Shown here piece after piece: positions 48,628 to 57,616 of a stretch of DNA of 64,000 bases. A program made the translations under genes and the position numbers. The stretch comes from Pseudomonadota bacterium. GTDB lineage: Bacteria > Pseudomonadota > Gammaproteobacteria > Burkholderiales > SG8-39. Each line of letters opens with the position of its first letter. The first letter of the stretch is position 1. The stretch is from the NCBI GenBank assembly GCA_947455195.1, contig CANGMI010000003.1, positions 323,620-387,619 of the forward strand. The letters are read 5' to 3'. Under the pieces are notes generated by a model. That model ran no database searches. It was not told the DNA's origin and saw only the letters and a program-made list of their open reading frames with translations.

Positions 48628-51600
48628 TTACAACGCGACAGCGAAGGCTGAAAATAGGTCGCCGGATAAAGGCGTTTGCAATCGCCAAGTAATCGACATG
48701 GGCTTTTCACCCTGGTGACTTACGTAAGACGCGGGGCCCAAAAAGTAGAATGCCCTATCATCTGACCGCTCTCGTCCAAAAACCATAACGTGGGAACCGA
48801 GGGCCGCATGATTAATATAGCGCTGGCCAGTCGGACTCGAGTGCGGGGTCGTCGACTGGCTCTCCCAATGCAACAAATCTCGATTTATCGCGTAGTCTCG
48901 ATATCGAGTTGTGGGCGAAAAGTGTTTGCTGGTCTTGTCTGCGGTAAATGCAAATATATCAGCACGGGCGCCTTTCGCCCAATAGACCCCCTCGCGCCAA
49001 GAGTGCACCTGCGAGACACCAAATGCCGCGAGAATCTCAATTCTTGAGTAACGTGCATGCACTTGAAGAGGAATCTCCGGATGCCCAGACAATGGATGTC
49101 CGAGATGACTTCTGCGCCTATCTAAAACGCCAAGTACCGAGACCAACTCCACACGCCGTTGTGGGTGAGCCCATAAAAACTGAGCAGCCTCCTGTAGCGA
49201 TAACGTCACGCCCTGAAGCGAGCCAGCGGTAGACTCGATCAGCATTCGGAGCAGGCGAAGATCACGCGTCGAAAGGTCTTCGACCACGGGAACGTCGGGA
49301 GCGGACAGAAATCTTCGCCAGGCCTCGATACGCAACGAGTCGTCGACGTGGAGCAAGCGACCGATAGCTCCCCCTAAATCGTCCTCTCTGGGGCCCTCCG
49401 GCAAAACATTTAGCCCTGCCGCCAAAAGCAGATCGGACCACCCTTTTTTATTTTTGTAAATATCCTCAAGGTTTAACCCAGTCTCGTCCAAGAAAGCGCC
49501 TAGTTCCACTACCGGACTACGCGATGCAAAGGCTCTTAAATCGTTGACTTTTTGATCCCAACGCGAAGAGACAGCGCTCTTGATGTTCGACAAAACTATT
49601 TCACGAGCCTTCTGATCCAACTCCAAGTGGCAACCCGCCGGCAGCAGGGGAAAGCCCTGCTCGATCTGCTTGATGACTTGATGGCGACTGCCCATGAGGA
49701 GAGCGGCAAACCGTCTATCGAATCGAAACTCTCGCCTATGCTGACCCACAAAGTCGAGTACGGTACACGTAGTCTTATGAACGTGGCGCCGGAGGCCCCG
49801 GCCGAGTTGTTGCAAGAAAAGGGTGGGACTATCAGTGGGGCGAAGAAATAATAGCGTATCAACAGCAGGGACATCGACACCTTCGTTGAACAAGTCAACG
49901 GAAAACACCACGTTTACCCTTCGATCTCTCAAATCCCGGAGTGCTGCTTCACGGTCCGCCGCCGCACTATCTCCCCAGATGGCCACGGCTGGTATACGCG
50001 CTTCACAGAAATAGCGAGCCATATGCCGTGCATGCTCGACACTCACGCAAAACCCCAACGCTCGCATCCTGAGAGGGTCATCAACTCTATCGATAACTTG
50101 CTCCAGCACCTGCTTAATCCAGTCGGCATGTGCCAGATACAGGGCAGCTACTTCGCTCAGATCGTAGCCTTGGCCGCGGCGCCAGGCCACCTGCCTATAG
50201 TCGATACCATCGTGAATTCCGTAGTAGGTGAATGGAACAAGCTGATGCTGATCAATGGCGTCCCATAAGCGGAGCTCGGCGGCTATTTGGCCGTCGAACC
50301 ATTTTAAGATTGGGAGACCGTCACTTCTTTCGGGCGTTGCCGTTAGCCCAAGCAATTCCTTTGGCCTGAGGCCATCAAGGAGGGCTTGATAGGAGTCCGC
50401 AGCAGCGTGGTGAAACTCGTCTACGATAATAACGTCAAAGTGATCACGCGGGATCCGATCGATTCCGCTTGCATTGAGGCTTTGAATTGATGCAAAGACG
50501 TAGTCGAATCGATTCGGGTGTTTTCCATCCACCCACAGCTCGCCAAAATCATAGTCTCTAATAGCCTGACGAAATGTATTGATTGCCTGAGTTAGGATCT
50601 CTTTTCTATGGGCTACAAAAAGCAGGCGCGTTCTAGGAAGCGTCTCGCGAAGGCTTAGGTAGTCTAGGGCGGCCATGACAGTCTTACCGGTGCCAGTAGC
50701 GGCCACTAAAAGATTTCGGTGGCTGCCGTTGCGACGGGAAATGGCAAGTTGCTCTAACAGGCGCTCTTGAAACGGACGCGGGCGTAACTCGAAGGGCGAG
50801 AGCAGTTGGCGGTTCTCCTCCCCGTTCTGGACAACAACTTTTGCTTGAAATTCGGATTCGTCGAAAATTGAAAAATCGCCACTATTCCAATAGCTTTCAA
50901 ATACTGCAGTCATCTTTTCAACTACGCTAGGATTACGTGCGCCGGAGACGCGTACATTCCACTCCAGACCGGTGACTTGTGCCGAGTGCGTCAGATTCGA
51001 GGAGCCGAGGTAAGCAGTCGGGAATCCGGATAGTCGATGGAACAGCCACGCCTTCGCGTGGAGGCGGGTGCCGGTCACATCATATGAAACGCGAACTTCT
51101 GCGCCCAGTTTCTGCAGTCTTTGGAGAGCACGAAGTTCAGTCGTCTGGGTGTAAGTGGTGGTGAGTACCCGTAGCGGCCTACCTGCAAGGCAGTGCTTTT
51201 CCAGCGCGTCAAGAAGCGGGCGGATTCCGCTTAGCCGTATGAAAGCCATGACGACGTCAATTCGATCAGCCGAGTCAATCTCGCTAACAATCTGGTGTCC
51301 TAAGCGCGGCTCTCCCGGAGCATTCGTCAGGAGCGCCGTGTCGAGCAGAGAAATGCCTGGCTCAGCGATTACCTCCGGGCGCCCATCGGGGAGCGCTAAG
51401 GTCACGGCTGCTAGGAGTTCGGGCGGAGTGGTGGGGCGTTCGGACAATATGGCGATACTTTCATTTGATCGGGCCATCACTGCCACGAGTTCGCGTGCGA
51501 GTTCCGAGGCCTCCTCCAAGCGAGTCTCCTTGGAGAATCCCGAAACATGTTTTTCCAATACGCGAGAGATATGAAAAGCAAGGCGATCAGCGATCTCTTC

Positions 51601-51705
51601 GACATGAACCCTTGATCGGCTGACGTGTAAATCGTTTGCAACGGCCCTCAAGGTCGTTTCAAGTTCTTCAGTGATCAGGCTTTGATAGAGCCCTCGTGAC
51701 GGCAT
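48628..51705 (-). CDS. PLD-nuclease/DEAD-box helicase/DUF3427 protein
   Basis: A 1025-residue protein. Residues 135-280 hold a phospholipase-D-type domain with one HxK site (LHAKAWL, His216/Lys218) and GSSN (234-237). The superfamily 2 helicase follows: Walker A AATGTGKT (335-342), DEFHH (429-433), TATPER (455-460), FNEGVDVPAVDT and QQLGRGLRR. The C-terminal 300 residues match DUF3427-type domains (YWAKGARADIFAFT). It starts 22 bases after the stop of a longer paralogue and shares the order PLD-helicase-DUF3427. Its DNA is clearly A/T-richer than its surroundings (for example 49443-49462), suggesting recent transfer. A defence or DNA-repair role is inferred. Confidence 0.88.
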   Translation of the reverse strand: MPSRGLYQSLITEELETTLRAVANDLHVSRSRVHVEEIADRLAFHISRVLEKHVSGFSKETRLEEASELARELVAVMARSNESIAILSERPTTPPELLAAVTLALPDGRPEVIAEPGISLLDTALLTNAPGEPRLGHQIVSEIDSADRIDVVMAFIRLSGIRPLLDALEKHCLAGRPLRVLTTTYTQTTELRALQRLQKLGAEVRVSYDVTGTRLHAKAWLFHRLSGFPTAYLGSSNLTHSAQVTGLEWNVRVSGARNPSVVEKMTAVFESYWNSGDFSIFDESEFQAKVVVQNGEENRQLLSPFELRPRPFQERLLEQLAISRRNGSHRNLLVAATGTGKTVMAALDYLSLRETLPRTRLLFVAHRKEILTQAINTFRQAIRDYDFGELWVDGKHPNRFDYVFASIQSLNASGIDRIPRDHFDVIIVDEFHHAAADSYQALLDGLRPKELLGLTATPERSDGLPILKWFDGQIAAELRLWDAIDQHQLVPFTYYGIHDGIDYRQVAWRRGQGYDLSEVAALYLAHADWIKQVLEQVIDRVDDPLRMRALGFCVSVEHARHMARYFCEARIPAVAIWGDSAAADREAALRDLRDRRVNVVFSVDLFNEGVDVPAVDTLLFLRPTDSPTLFLQQLGRGLRRHVHKTTCTVLDFVGQHRREFRFDRRFAALLMGSRHQVIKQIEQGFPLLPAGCHLELDQKAREIVLSNIKSAVSSRWDQKVNDLRAFASRSPVVELGAFLDETGLNLEDIYKNKKGWSDLLLAAGLNVLPEGPREDDLGGAIGRLLHVDDSLRIEAWRRFLSAPDVPVVEDLSTRDLRLLRMLIESTAGSLQGVTLSLQEAAQFLWAHPQRRVELVSVLGVLDRRRSHLGHPLSGHPEIPLQVHARYSRIEILAAFGVSQVHSWREGVYWAKGARADIFAFTADKTSKHFSPTTRYRDYAINRDLLHWESQSTTPHSSPTGQRYINHAALGSHVMVFGRERSDDRAFYFLGPASYVSHQGEKPMSITWRLQTPLSGDLFSAFAVAL

Positions 51706-51727
51706 TTTTGGTATCGCTTTTGTCGGG

Positions 51728-54700
51728 CTATGGAGTGGAGCTGCCGAGGAATTCCGAGAACTGGTCCCGGGTCAGCGGAGTCTTCAATTTCCACGTCACC
51801 GTGATCGGCTTCTCGGCTTCCCAGGCTTGAAACACTACGGGGCCGCAGTACACGAAAGGCGCAGACGCGGTACCGCGCCGCTTGGTTCGGCGAACGAATA
51901 GGTGCACCCGTATATCCTGTGAAACATGGCTCGCTATAAGTCGGCCATGCTTGCTCTTTTGCGTGGTCCGGTTCTGGCTATGCCACACAAACGTGTCGGG
52001 AGCAGTGAACCGATCTGCGTACTGAAACTCGTCCGGCATACCGTCCTTCTCAAGGGTGACCAGTAAGCAGACATCTTTTGGTGCTCGAGGCGTCAACACC
52101 ACGAATCCGCTGTTCCAGATTGCCTGACTAAACTGATGACCAAATAGCGTGGGAATCTGCTCACGCGCATAGCGACGCATGGGCTCAGGCGTCAGCGTCT
52201 GGCTCGCCCCTACCCGCCGCCATACCCACCCCTCCCCATCCCTCTCGCACCAGACCCGGTGATCCGTGCCCGGCATGCCTGCATCGGGCCCGAACCACGA
52301 ACGCATCACTGCGGCCATCACGTTCTCTGATGCACCCGGCTTGTGCAACACATTGACCGCCACCTTCACGAAATTCGCTTCGTACGCCTCACCCTCGATC
52401 ACGACGCGCTGCACGCCCTCGGGGATACCGGGCGTCACGGCCCGGGATGGCAGGAACAGCATGGGGCGTCCGTTGGCATGACTTACCCGCATCTCGAATC
52501 CGCCCGCGCCTGTTTCTTCCCTCCTGCGCGACAAGTACTCAGCCAACCTCCAATCGACGATCTCGCGCACCAGCTTCTGAAAGGCCGGACGCGAGCCGGC
52601 TGCAACATCCGGCATGAACCGGAACCAGTTCTCCTCGAAGGCGAACGCCACCTGCCCAGGTATGGCGCCGGCACTGGTCCATGCCGCCACCGGGTTCTGT
52701 CGAATGAGCCTCACCATCGCCCGGGCATCGTCGATGGCAGCACCAATATCCTCTTGCAACACTTGGGTTTTGCCCGCAAGGCGCGCGCACTCGGCGGCGA
52801 GTGCCTCGATGCCGATACCCTCATCCGGCAGGGTGTCGGTGTTGAGCATCGCCAGCAGCACCAGCATCTTGTAGCTCTTCGACATCGGGGTTGTCTCGAG
52901 CCCGGCCAGAAACACACGGTGCCCGGCGAGAACCGCCCGCTCGTCATCCGCGAGGTCACCCATAGCTTCGACGAGACCCAGCCACGAGCCCGCCCCGCGC
53001 GTCGCACTGCGCGGTCGGTAGCCATCGTGCAAGGCTTCGCTCGCGGTGGGGCGTACACCCTCGCGCTCCCGGAAGTCGGCGTAGTACTCGGCCAGCGCAT
53101 CGGGTGCTGCGGTACGCAGCAGCGCACGCACGATGTCGATCACCTGGAGGTCATAGGTCACCGCACACCCCGGGGGCAGTTCTCGCGTGCCCTCCTCGAG
53201 CTCGGTCAGCGCACGCCTGATGCCCGCATCACCGTCGGTCTGAGCAATCTGCAGCAGCGCCCGCACCTTCATCAGGAAGCTGCGGTGATTGCCGATGTAG
53301 TCGATCACCGTCAGGCACTTGTCGCCCAGCCGACGCAGACCGCGCCCGAACTGCTGCAACCACACCACCGGTGACTCGGTGGGGCGCAACATCATCACGG
53401 TGTCGATGGCGGGTACATCGACGCCCTCGTTGAACATGTCGACCGCGAAGATCACCTGCAGTTCGCCCCGAGCGAGGCGTTCGAGCGACAGGGTTCGAGG
53501 GTCCGAGCCCGCACCGGCATGCACGGCGGCGCAGGCCACACCGCGCTCACGGAAATGGCTGCGCATGAAATCGGCATGGCGTTGCGACACGCAGAAGGCC
53601 AGAGTCCGCCGGGCGCCCCGGGCTTCGCCGCCCTTGGTCTGCCACTGCTCGAACACGTTGGCAGCGCGCGCCTGGGTCGCCAGCGCCGTGGTGAGGCTCT
53701 CCTCGTCAAAGCGCCTGCCCCGCCACGGAATGTTTCGGTAGTCGACCGCATCGGGCACGCCAAAGTAGCGATAAGGCGCGAGCAACTGCGCCTCGATGCC
53801 GCGCATGACCCCGCACTCGTAGACCAGGTTCTCGCCACACAAGCCCATGAGGTTGCCCCCATCGGTACGCTCGGGCGTTGCGGTGAGCCCCAGCAGGAAC
53901 GCGGGGTCGAAGTGATCGATGAGACGCCGATAGGTCGTCGCGGCGGCATGGTGGAATTCATCGACCACGATGTAGTCGAAGGCATCGCGCGCGAATCGCT
54001 CGAGGTGGCGCGTCCGACCCAGCGTCTGGATCGAGGCAAAGATGATGTCGGCCTCCGGCTCACGCTCGTTGCCGTTGTAGAGGCCAAAGCTCGCGGCCGG
54101 GCGTATGCGCCGGAAGGTCGCCAGCGCCTGCGAGAGAATCTCTTCACGATGGGCGACGAAGAGCACGCGCCGGAAGGCCTCGTGCTCGCTGTCAAAGGCA
54201 GCAAGCCAGGTCTTGCCAAGGCCGGTGGCCATCACCACCAGCCCGGCGCGGTTGCCGGCAGCGCGAGTCGCCTCGAGCGCGGCGAGCGCCTCCTGCTGGA
54301 CGGCGTTCGGCACAGGCGGCGCAGGCGGTGCCTCGACCTCGACATCCACCGCCGCACGCTGAGCCGAGGGCAAGGTTTCGGTGACGGGTTCGCCAGGCAG
54401 GACCTGCCTCGGCGACACCGTCAGGATCGGGCGCCTCGCCCGATACGCCGCCACCCAGGGGGCGTCGAGCAATACGGTCTGCGGGTGCCCGAAGAGTTCC
54501 TCGAAGGCACTGCGCACCCGCGCCACGCCCTGGCGGTCGCGCCGCTCGCTCACCCGGTAATTCCACTCGATGCCCTGCTCGAGGGCCGAGGCCGAGAGGT
54601 TCGAACTCCCCACATAGGCCACATGCTCGCGCGCTTCGTTGAGCAGCAGGTAGGCCTTGGGGTGAAAGCTCGTGCCCCGGGTCTCGAAGACGCGCAAGGC

Positions 54701-55504
54701 CACCTTCTCGGGGTGCAGCGTCTGCAGATCAATGAGTTCATTGAGGGCATCGGGGTCGGTGATGCCCAGGTAGTCACCCGTGAGGAGGCGCAGCCGTCCG
54801 CCTCGCGCAAGCAGTTCTTCGAAGTGCGGATGCACGCGCGCAACGCCGCTTCGTTGCACGAAGGCGACCGCAATGTCGATCTGGTCGGCTTCTGCAATGT
54901 CCTCTTCAAGCCGTGGCAGGAGCGGGTCGGTGCCACCAGTGGTGAGCATCACCTCGCGAGGGTCGCTCGACGTGGCGAGGGGAGCGGGTAGCGGCGTCGG
55001 GGCGGCTGGTACCCTGCTCGTCGGCGCCGGTGCTTTCGATGCGGGCGCAGCCGCATCGGCTGCCGGAAAGTCCTGCGCAGGGGGCGCATCGGCCGCGTAG
55101 TTGCCCTTGCCTGGAATCACATGGCGTACGCCACCCCGCGGGTTGGCCACATCACCGGTACGGCGCGGAATCACGTGCAGGTGCAGGTGCGCGATGGTCT
55201 GTCCGGCTGCCTCGCCGCTGTTGACCCCGAGGTTGAATCCATCGGCCGGGTAATGCCGCAGGATGAGATCACGGACGAGCGAGATGGCATCGGTGATCGC
55301 GGCCTGCTCGGCCGCTGTGGCATCGAACCAGGTAGCCACATGACGATGCGGCACGATGAGGGCGTGGCCCGGTGTGACCGGAAAGCCATCCCACAGCGCA
55401 AATACCAGCGGCAGACGCAGAAACACCCGACCCGGCTCAGGGCTGCAGAAGGGGCAGTGCTCGACGCCATGGGGCGGCGAGTGTCGTACAGCGGAATTGG
55501 GCAT
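51728..55504 (-). CDS. HIT domain/PLD-nuclease/DEAD-box helicase/DUF3427 fusion
   Basis: A 1258-residue fusion. Residues 15-120 are a complete HIT (histidine triad) nucleotide-binding domain with zinc-type CPFC (17-20) and the triad HLHLHV (106-111). An Ala/Pro linker (140-180) leads to a PLD domain (FHPKAYL, His281/Lys283; GSSN 299-302), then an SF2 helicase: Walker A ATGLGKT (426-432), DEFHH (515-519), TATPER (541-546), FNEGVDVPAIDT and QQFGRGLRR. The tail is DUF3427-like. It is GC-rich like the chromosome, unlike its downstream paralogue. HIT domains hydrolyse nucleotide conjugates such as AMP-X, which may suit repair or signalling (inference). Confidence 0.9.
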   Translation of the reverse strand: MPNSAVRHSPPHGVEHCPFCSPEPGRVFLRLPLVFALWDGFPVTPGHALIVPHRHVATWFDATAAEQAAITDAISLVRDLILRHYPADGFNLGVNSGEAAGQTIAHLHLHVIPRRTGDVANPRGGVRHVIPGKGNYAADAPPAQDFPAADAAAPASKAPAPTSRVPAAPTPLPAPLATSSDPREVMLTTGGTDPLLPRLEEDIAEADQIDIAVAFVQRSGVARVHPHFEELLARGGRLRLLTGDYLGITDPDALNELIDLQTLHPEKVALRVFETRGTSFHPKAYLLLNEAREHVAYVGSSNLSASALEQGIEWNYRVSERRDRQGVARVRSAFEELFGHPQTVLLDAPWVAAYRARRPILTVSPRQVLPGEPVTETLPSAQRAAVDVEVEAPPAPPVPNAVQQEALAALEATRAAGNRAGLVVMATGLGKTWLAAFDSEHEAFRRVLFVAHREEILSQALATFRRIRPAASFGLYNGNEREPEADIIFASIQTLGRTRHLERFARDAFDYIVVDEFHHAAATTYRRLIDHFDPAFLLGLTATPERTDGGNLMGLCGENLVYECGVMRGIEAQLLAPYRYFGVPDAVDYRNIPWRGRRFDEESLTTALATQARAANVFEQWQTKGGEARGARRTLAFCVSQRHADFMRSHFRERGVACAAVHAGAGSDPRTLSLERLARGELQVIFAVDMFNEGVDVPAIDTVMMLRPTESPVVWLQQFGRGLRRLGDKCLTVIDYIGNHRSFLMKVRALLQIAQTDGDAGIRRALTELEEGTRELPPGCAVTYDLQVIDIVRALLRTAAPDALAEYYADFREREGVRPTASEALHDGYRPRSATRGAGSWLGLVEAMGDLADDERAVLAGHRVFLAGLETTPMSKSYKMLVLLAMLNTDTLPDEGIGIEALAAECARLAGKTQVLQEDIGAAIDDARAMVRLIRQNPVAAWTSAGAIPGQVAFAFEENWFRFMPDVAAGSRPAFQKLVREIVDWRLAEYLSRRREETGAGGFEMRVSHANGRPMLFLPSRAVTPGIPEGVQRVVIEGEAYEANFVKVAVNVLHKPGASENVMAAVMRSWFGPDAGMPGTDHRVWCERDGEGWVWRRVGASQTLTPEPMRRYAREQIPTLFGHQFSQAIWNSGFVVLTPRAPKDVCLLVTLEKDGMPDEFQYADRFTAPDTFVWHSQNRTTQKSKHGRLIASHVSQDIRVHLFVRRTKRRGTASAPFVYCGPVVFQAWEAEKPITVTWKLKTPLTRDQFSEFLGSSTP

Positions 55505-55638
55505 GCCTTGAGGAGCCCGTTCGGGAGGCCGGTGGGTTATTTAACCATCCAGGGGGCTCAGGGGGTGAGACGGCGGGCCCATCGGATAAAGTGCGCGCAA
55601 CAGGATGACCGCTATCCTCAGCTGAAGGAGAACCCCTC

Positions 55639-55980
55639 ATGAACCTGCACCAGATCGACTGGAGCACGATGGAATGGCAACCGGTCCGCGAGGGCGTCGA
55701 TCGCAAGGCCTTCACCGGGGCGGGCGCCACCGTGGCGCTGCACCGGCTGATGCCCGGCCACAAACCGAGTCCGCACCAGCACCCGCACGAACAGATCGCC
55801 TACATCACCGCTGGGCGCATGCGCTTTCATGTGGGCGACACCGTCACCGAGTTGGGGCCGGGCGGGCTGCTGCTCATCCCCCCCAACACGATGCACTGGG
55901 GTGAGGTGATCGGCGACGAGCCCGTACTCAATGTCGACATCTTCAGCCCGGCGCGGCCGGAGTACGTCACCGGCGGATGA
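55639..55980 (+). CDS. Small cupin-domain protein
   Basis: A 113-residue cupin with a well-kept metal site: motif 1 HQHPHEQIAYITAGRMRFHVG has the two His and Glu, and motif 2 GGLLLIPPNTMHWGEV the last His. AAGGAG lies upstream of the ATG. It is divergent from the HIT-helicase gene; the 134-base gap contains a GGTTA-TT-TAACC palindrome (55535-55546). The function cannot be assigned; such cupins often act as small dioxygenases, isomerases or sensors. Confidence 0.85.
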   Translation: MNLHQIDWSTMEWQPVREGVDRKAFTGAGATVALHRLMPGHKPSPHQHPHEQIAYITAGRMRFHVGDTVTELGPGGLLLIPPNTMHWGEVIGDEPVLNVDIFSPARPEYVTGG

Positions 55981-56047
55981 CGGCTGTGGCATGCCCGGAC
56001 AGGCCTCGCTCCGGATTCCGAGCGGCGGCATCGAGCCCTACGGATTC

Positions 56048-56077
56048 TTTTGGCGCGATTGCAACATCGCGCCAAAA
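56048..56077. promoter_or_regulatory. Perfect inverted repeat 1 upstream of the Fic gene
   Basis: TTTTGGCGCGAT (56048-56059) and ATCGCGCCAAAA (56066-56077) are perfect 12-bp arms around TGCAAC. The half-site TTTT-GGCGCG recurs in the second palindrome, suggesting a shared regulator, although a hairpin ending the cupin transcript is also possible. Confidence 0.65.
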
Positions 56078-56082
56078 AAGCT

Positions 56083-56123
56083 ACCTTTTATGGCACAAAT
56101 AGGCTTTACGCGCCATAAAAGGT
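56083..56123. promoter_or_regulatory. Perfect inverted repeat 2 (operator candidate) at the Fic start
   Basis: ACCTTTTATGGC (56083-56094) and GCCATAAAAGGT (56112-56123) are perfect 12-bp arms with a 17-base spacer; the right arm ends 6 bases before the Fic ATG. Binding here would cover the ribosome-binding region and probably the promoter. The encoded protein begins with a DNA-binding-like domain, so autoregulation is likely. Confidence 0.65.
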
Positions 56124-56129
56124 CGGCTG

Positions 56130-57575
56130 ATGCCAAAGAAACTGCCCGATGACCTCGTAGCCCGGATAGAGGGCCAGCTGGCGCAACACCCGGGTGGCCT
56201 GGGTATCGACGCCTTGCACACCGCGCTGGCAGGCACGATCAGCCGGCGCACGCTGCAACGACGTCTGGCGATATTGCTCGTGCAACGGCGGGTGACTGCC
56301 GCCGGGAAGGGGCGAGCCCTGAAGTATCGACAGGCCACCGACGCCCGGGCGGGCCAACCTGCGGGCACGCCGGCGAGCGCCTACGCCGGCAACAACGCCC
56401 CCGCCCGGCCAGACGTAGCGGCCCAACCGCCCATGGAGTACCTGTCGGGCGAATTCCAGGTGCCGACCTCGGTTGAAGGGGAAGCCATCCGAGCCTATCT
56501 GCGCCAGCCCATCCAGCGACGAGACCCCGTGGGCTACGACCGCGGACTGCTCGAGAACTATCGGCCCGGCATCACGGGCTACCTCTCGGCCGAGATACGC
56601 GAGCACCTGCATGCCATCGGTCGCTCACCCATCGGTGAGCGACCCGCCGGTACCTATGCACGCGACATCCTCGGGCGCCTGCTCGTCGATCTGTCATGGG
56701 CATCGAGTCGGCTCGAAGGCAATACCTACACGCGTCTTGATACCCAGAACCTCATCGAACTCGGGCAAGCGGCTTCGGGAAAAGATCGTCGCGAAGCGCA
56801 GATGATCCTCAATCACAAGGCCGCGATCGAACTCCTGGTCGAGCAGGCCGATGAGATCGGGTTCAACACCTTCACCTTCTTCAACCTGCACGCGCTGCTG
56901 TCCGACGGCCTGCTGGTCGACCCGAATGAGGGCGGACGCTTGCGCCGGCGCATCGTGGAAGTGAGCGGCACGGTCTTTCACCCGCTGGGCATCCCGCCGC
57001 AGATCGACGCCTACTTCCGCATGACGCTCGAGAAGGCCGAGGCCATCGACGACCCGTTCGAGCAGGCCTTCTTCATCATGGTGCACATCCCCTACCTGCA
57101 ACCCTTCGTCGACGTGAACAAGCGCGTATCGAGGCTCGGCGCCAACATTCCGCTCATTCGTCACAACCTGTGCCCCTTGTCGTTCATCGATGTGCCCGAG
57201 CGCGCCTATGTCGAAGGCACGCTTGGGGTCTACGAACTGAAACAGGTCGATCTCCTGCGCGACGTGTTCGTCTGGGCCTACGAGCGCTCATGCCGGCGCT
57301 ACATGGCCGTTCGCGAGACCGTGGCGGAACCCGATCCGACAAGGCTTCGCTACCGCGAAGCAATCATTGCCATCGTGAGCAGCATCGTGCGCAGCCGACA
57401 GCCAGCGTCAACCGAGATGGCGATGAGGCTTGCCACGCAGCAGGTGCCACACGAGGTGGTCGATGCAGTCGTCGAGCGGGCCATGGCCGACCTGCGCGGC
57501 CTGCATGAAGGCAATGTGGCCCGCTACCGGTTGCGGCTGTCGGAATACCGCGCCTGGCAGCCGATGCAAGGGTGA
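56130..57575 (+). CDS. Fic-family protein with N-terminal winged-helix and altered active site
   Basis: A 481-residue protein. Residues 5-68 resemble a winged helix-turn-helix (GIDALHTAL, then ISRRTLQRRLAILLVQRRV). The Fic core has an inhibitory-type motif SSRLEGN (192-198). The active-site loop reads QPFVDVNKRVSR (324-335) instead of HPFx(D/E)GNGRxxR: the catalytic His is Gln and both glycines are replaced, while Phe, Asp, Asn and Arg remain. Standard AMP transfer is therefore doubtful. Two palindromes upstream suggest it controls its own gene. It stands next to the helicase island. Confidence 0.87.
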   Translation: MPKKLPDDLVARIEGQLAQHPGGLGIDALHTALAGTISRRTLQRRLAILLVQRRVTAAGKGRALKYRQATDARAGQPAGTPASAYAGNNAPARPDVAAQPPMEYLSGEFQVPTSVEGEAIRAYLRQPIQRRDPVGYDRGLLENYRPGITGYLSAEIREHLHAIGRSPIGERPAGTYARDILGRLLVDLSWASSRLEGNTYTRLDTQNLIELGQAASGKDRREAQMILNHKAAIELLVEQADEIGFNTFTFFNLHALLSDGLLVDPNEGGRLRRRIVEVSGTVFHPLGIPPQIDAYFRMTLEKAEAIDDPFEQAFFIMVHIPYLQPFVDVNKRVSRLGANIPLIRHNLCPLSFIDVPERAYVEGTLGVYELKQVDLLRDVFVWAYERSCRRYMAVRETVAEPDPTRLRYREAIIAIVSSIVRSRQPASTEMAMRLATQQVPHEVVDAVVERAMADLRGLHEGNVARYRLRLSEYRAWQPMQG

Positions 57576-57589
57576 GGACAGGCAAGTCC

Positions 57590-57609
57590 GTGCAGGCAAT
57601 GGGCTGCAC
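57590..57609. terminator. Hairpin between convergent genes, terminator candidate
   Basis: GTGCAG (57590-57595) and CTGCAC (57604-57609) pair around an 8-base loop between the Fic stop and the 3' end of the DUF1989 gene. No T-run. Confidence 0.3.
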
Positions 57610-57616
57610 CGCACGT

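Noticed and set aside
56048-56077. First Fic-upstream palindrome as a simple Rho-independent terminator of the cupin gene
   Set aside because: No T-run follows outside the stem, and its half-site recurs in the second palindrome at the Fic start, which favours regulator binding. Termination is not excluded.
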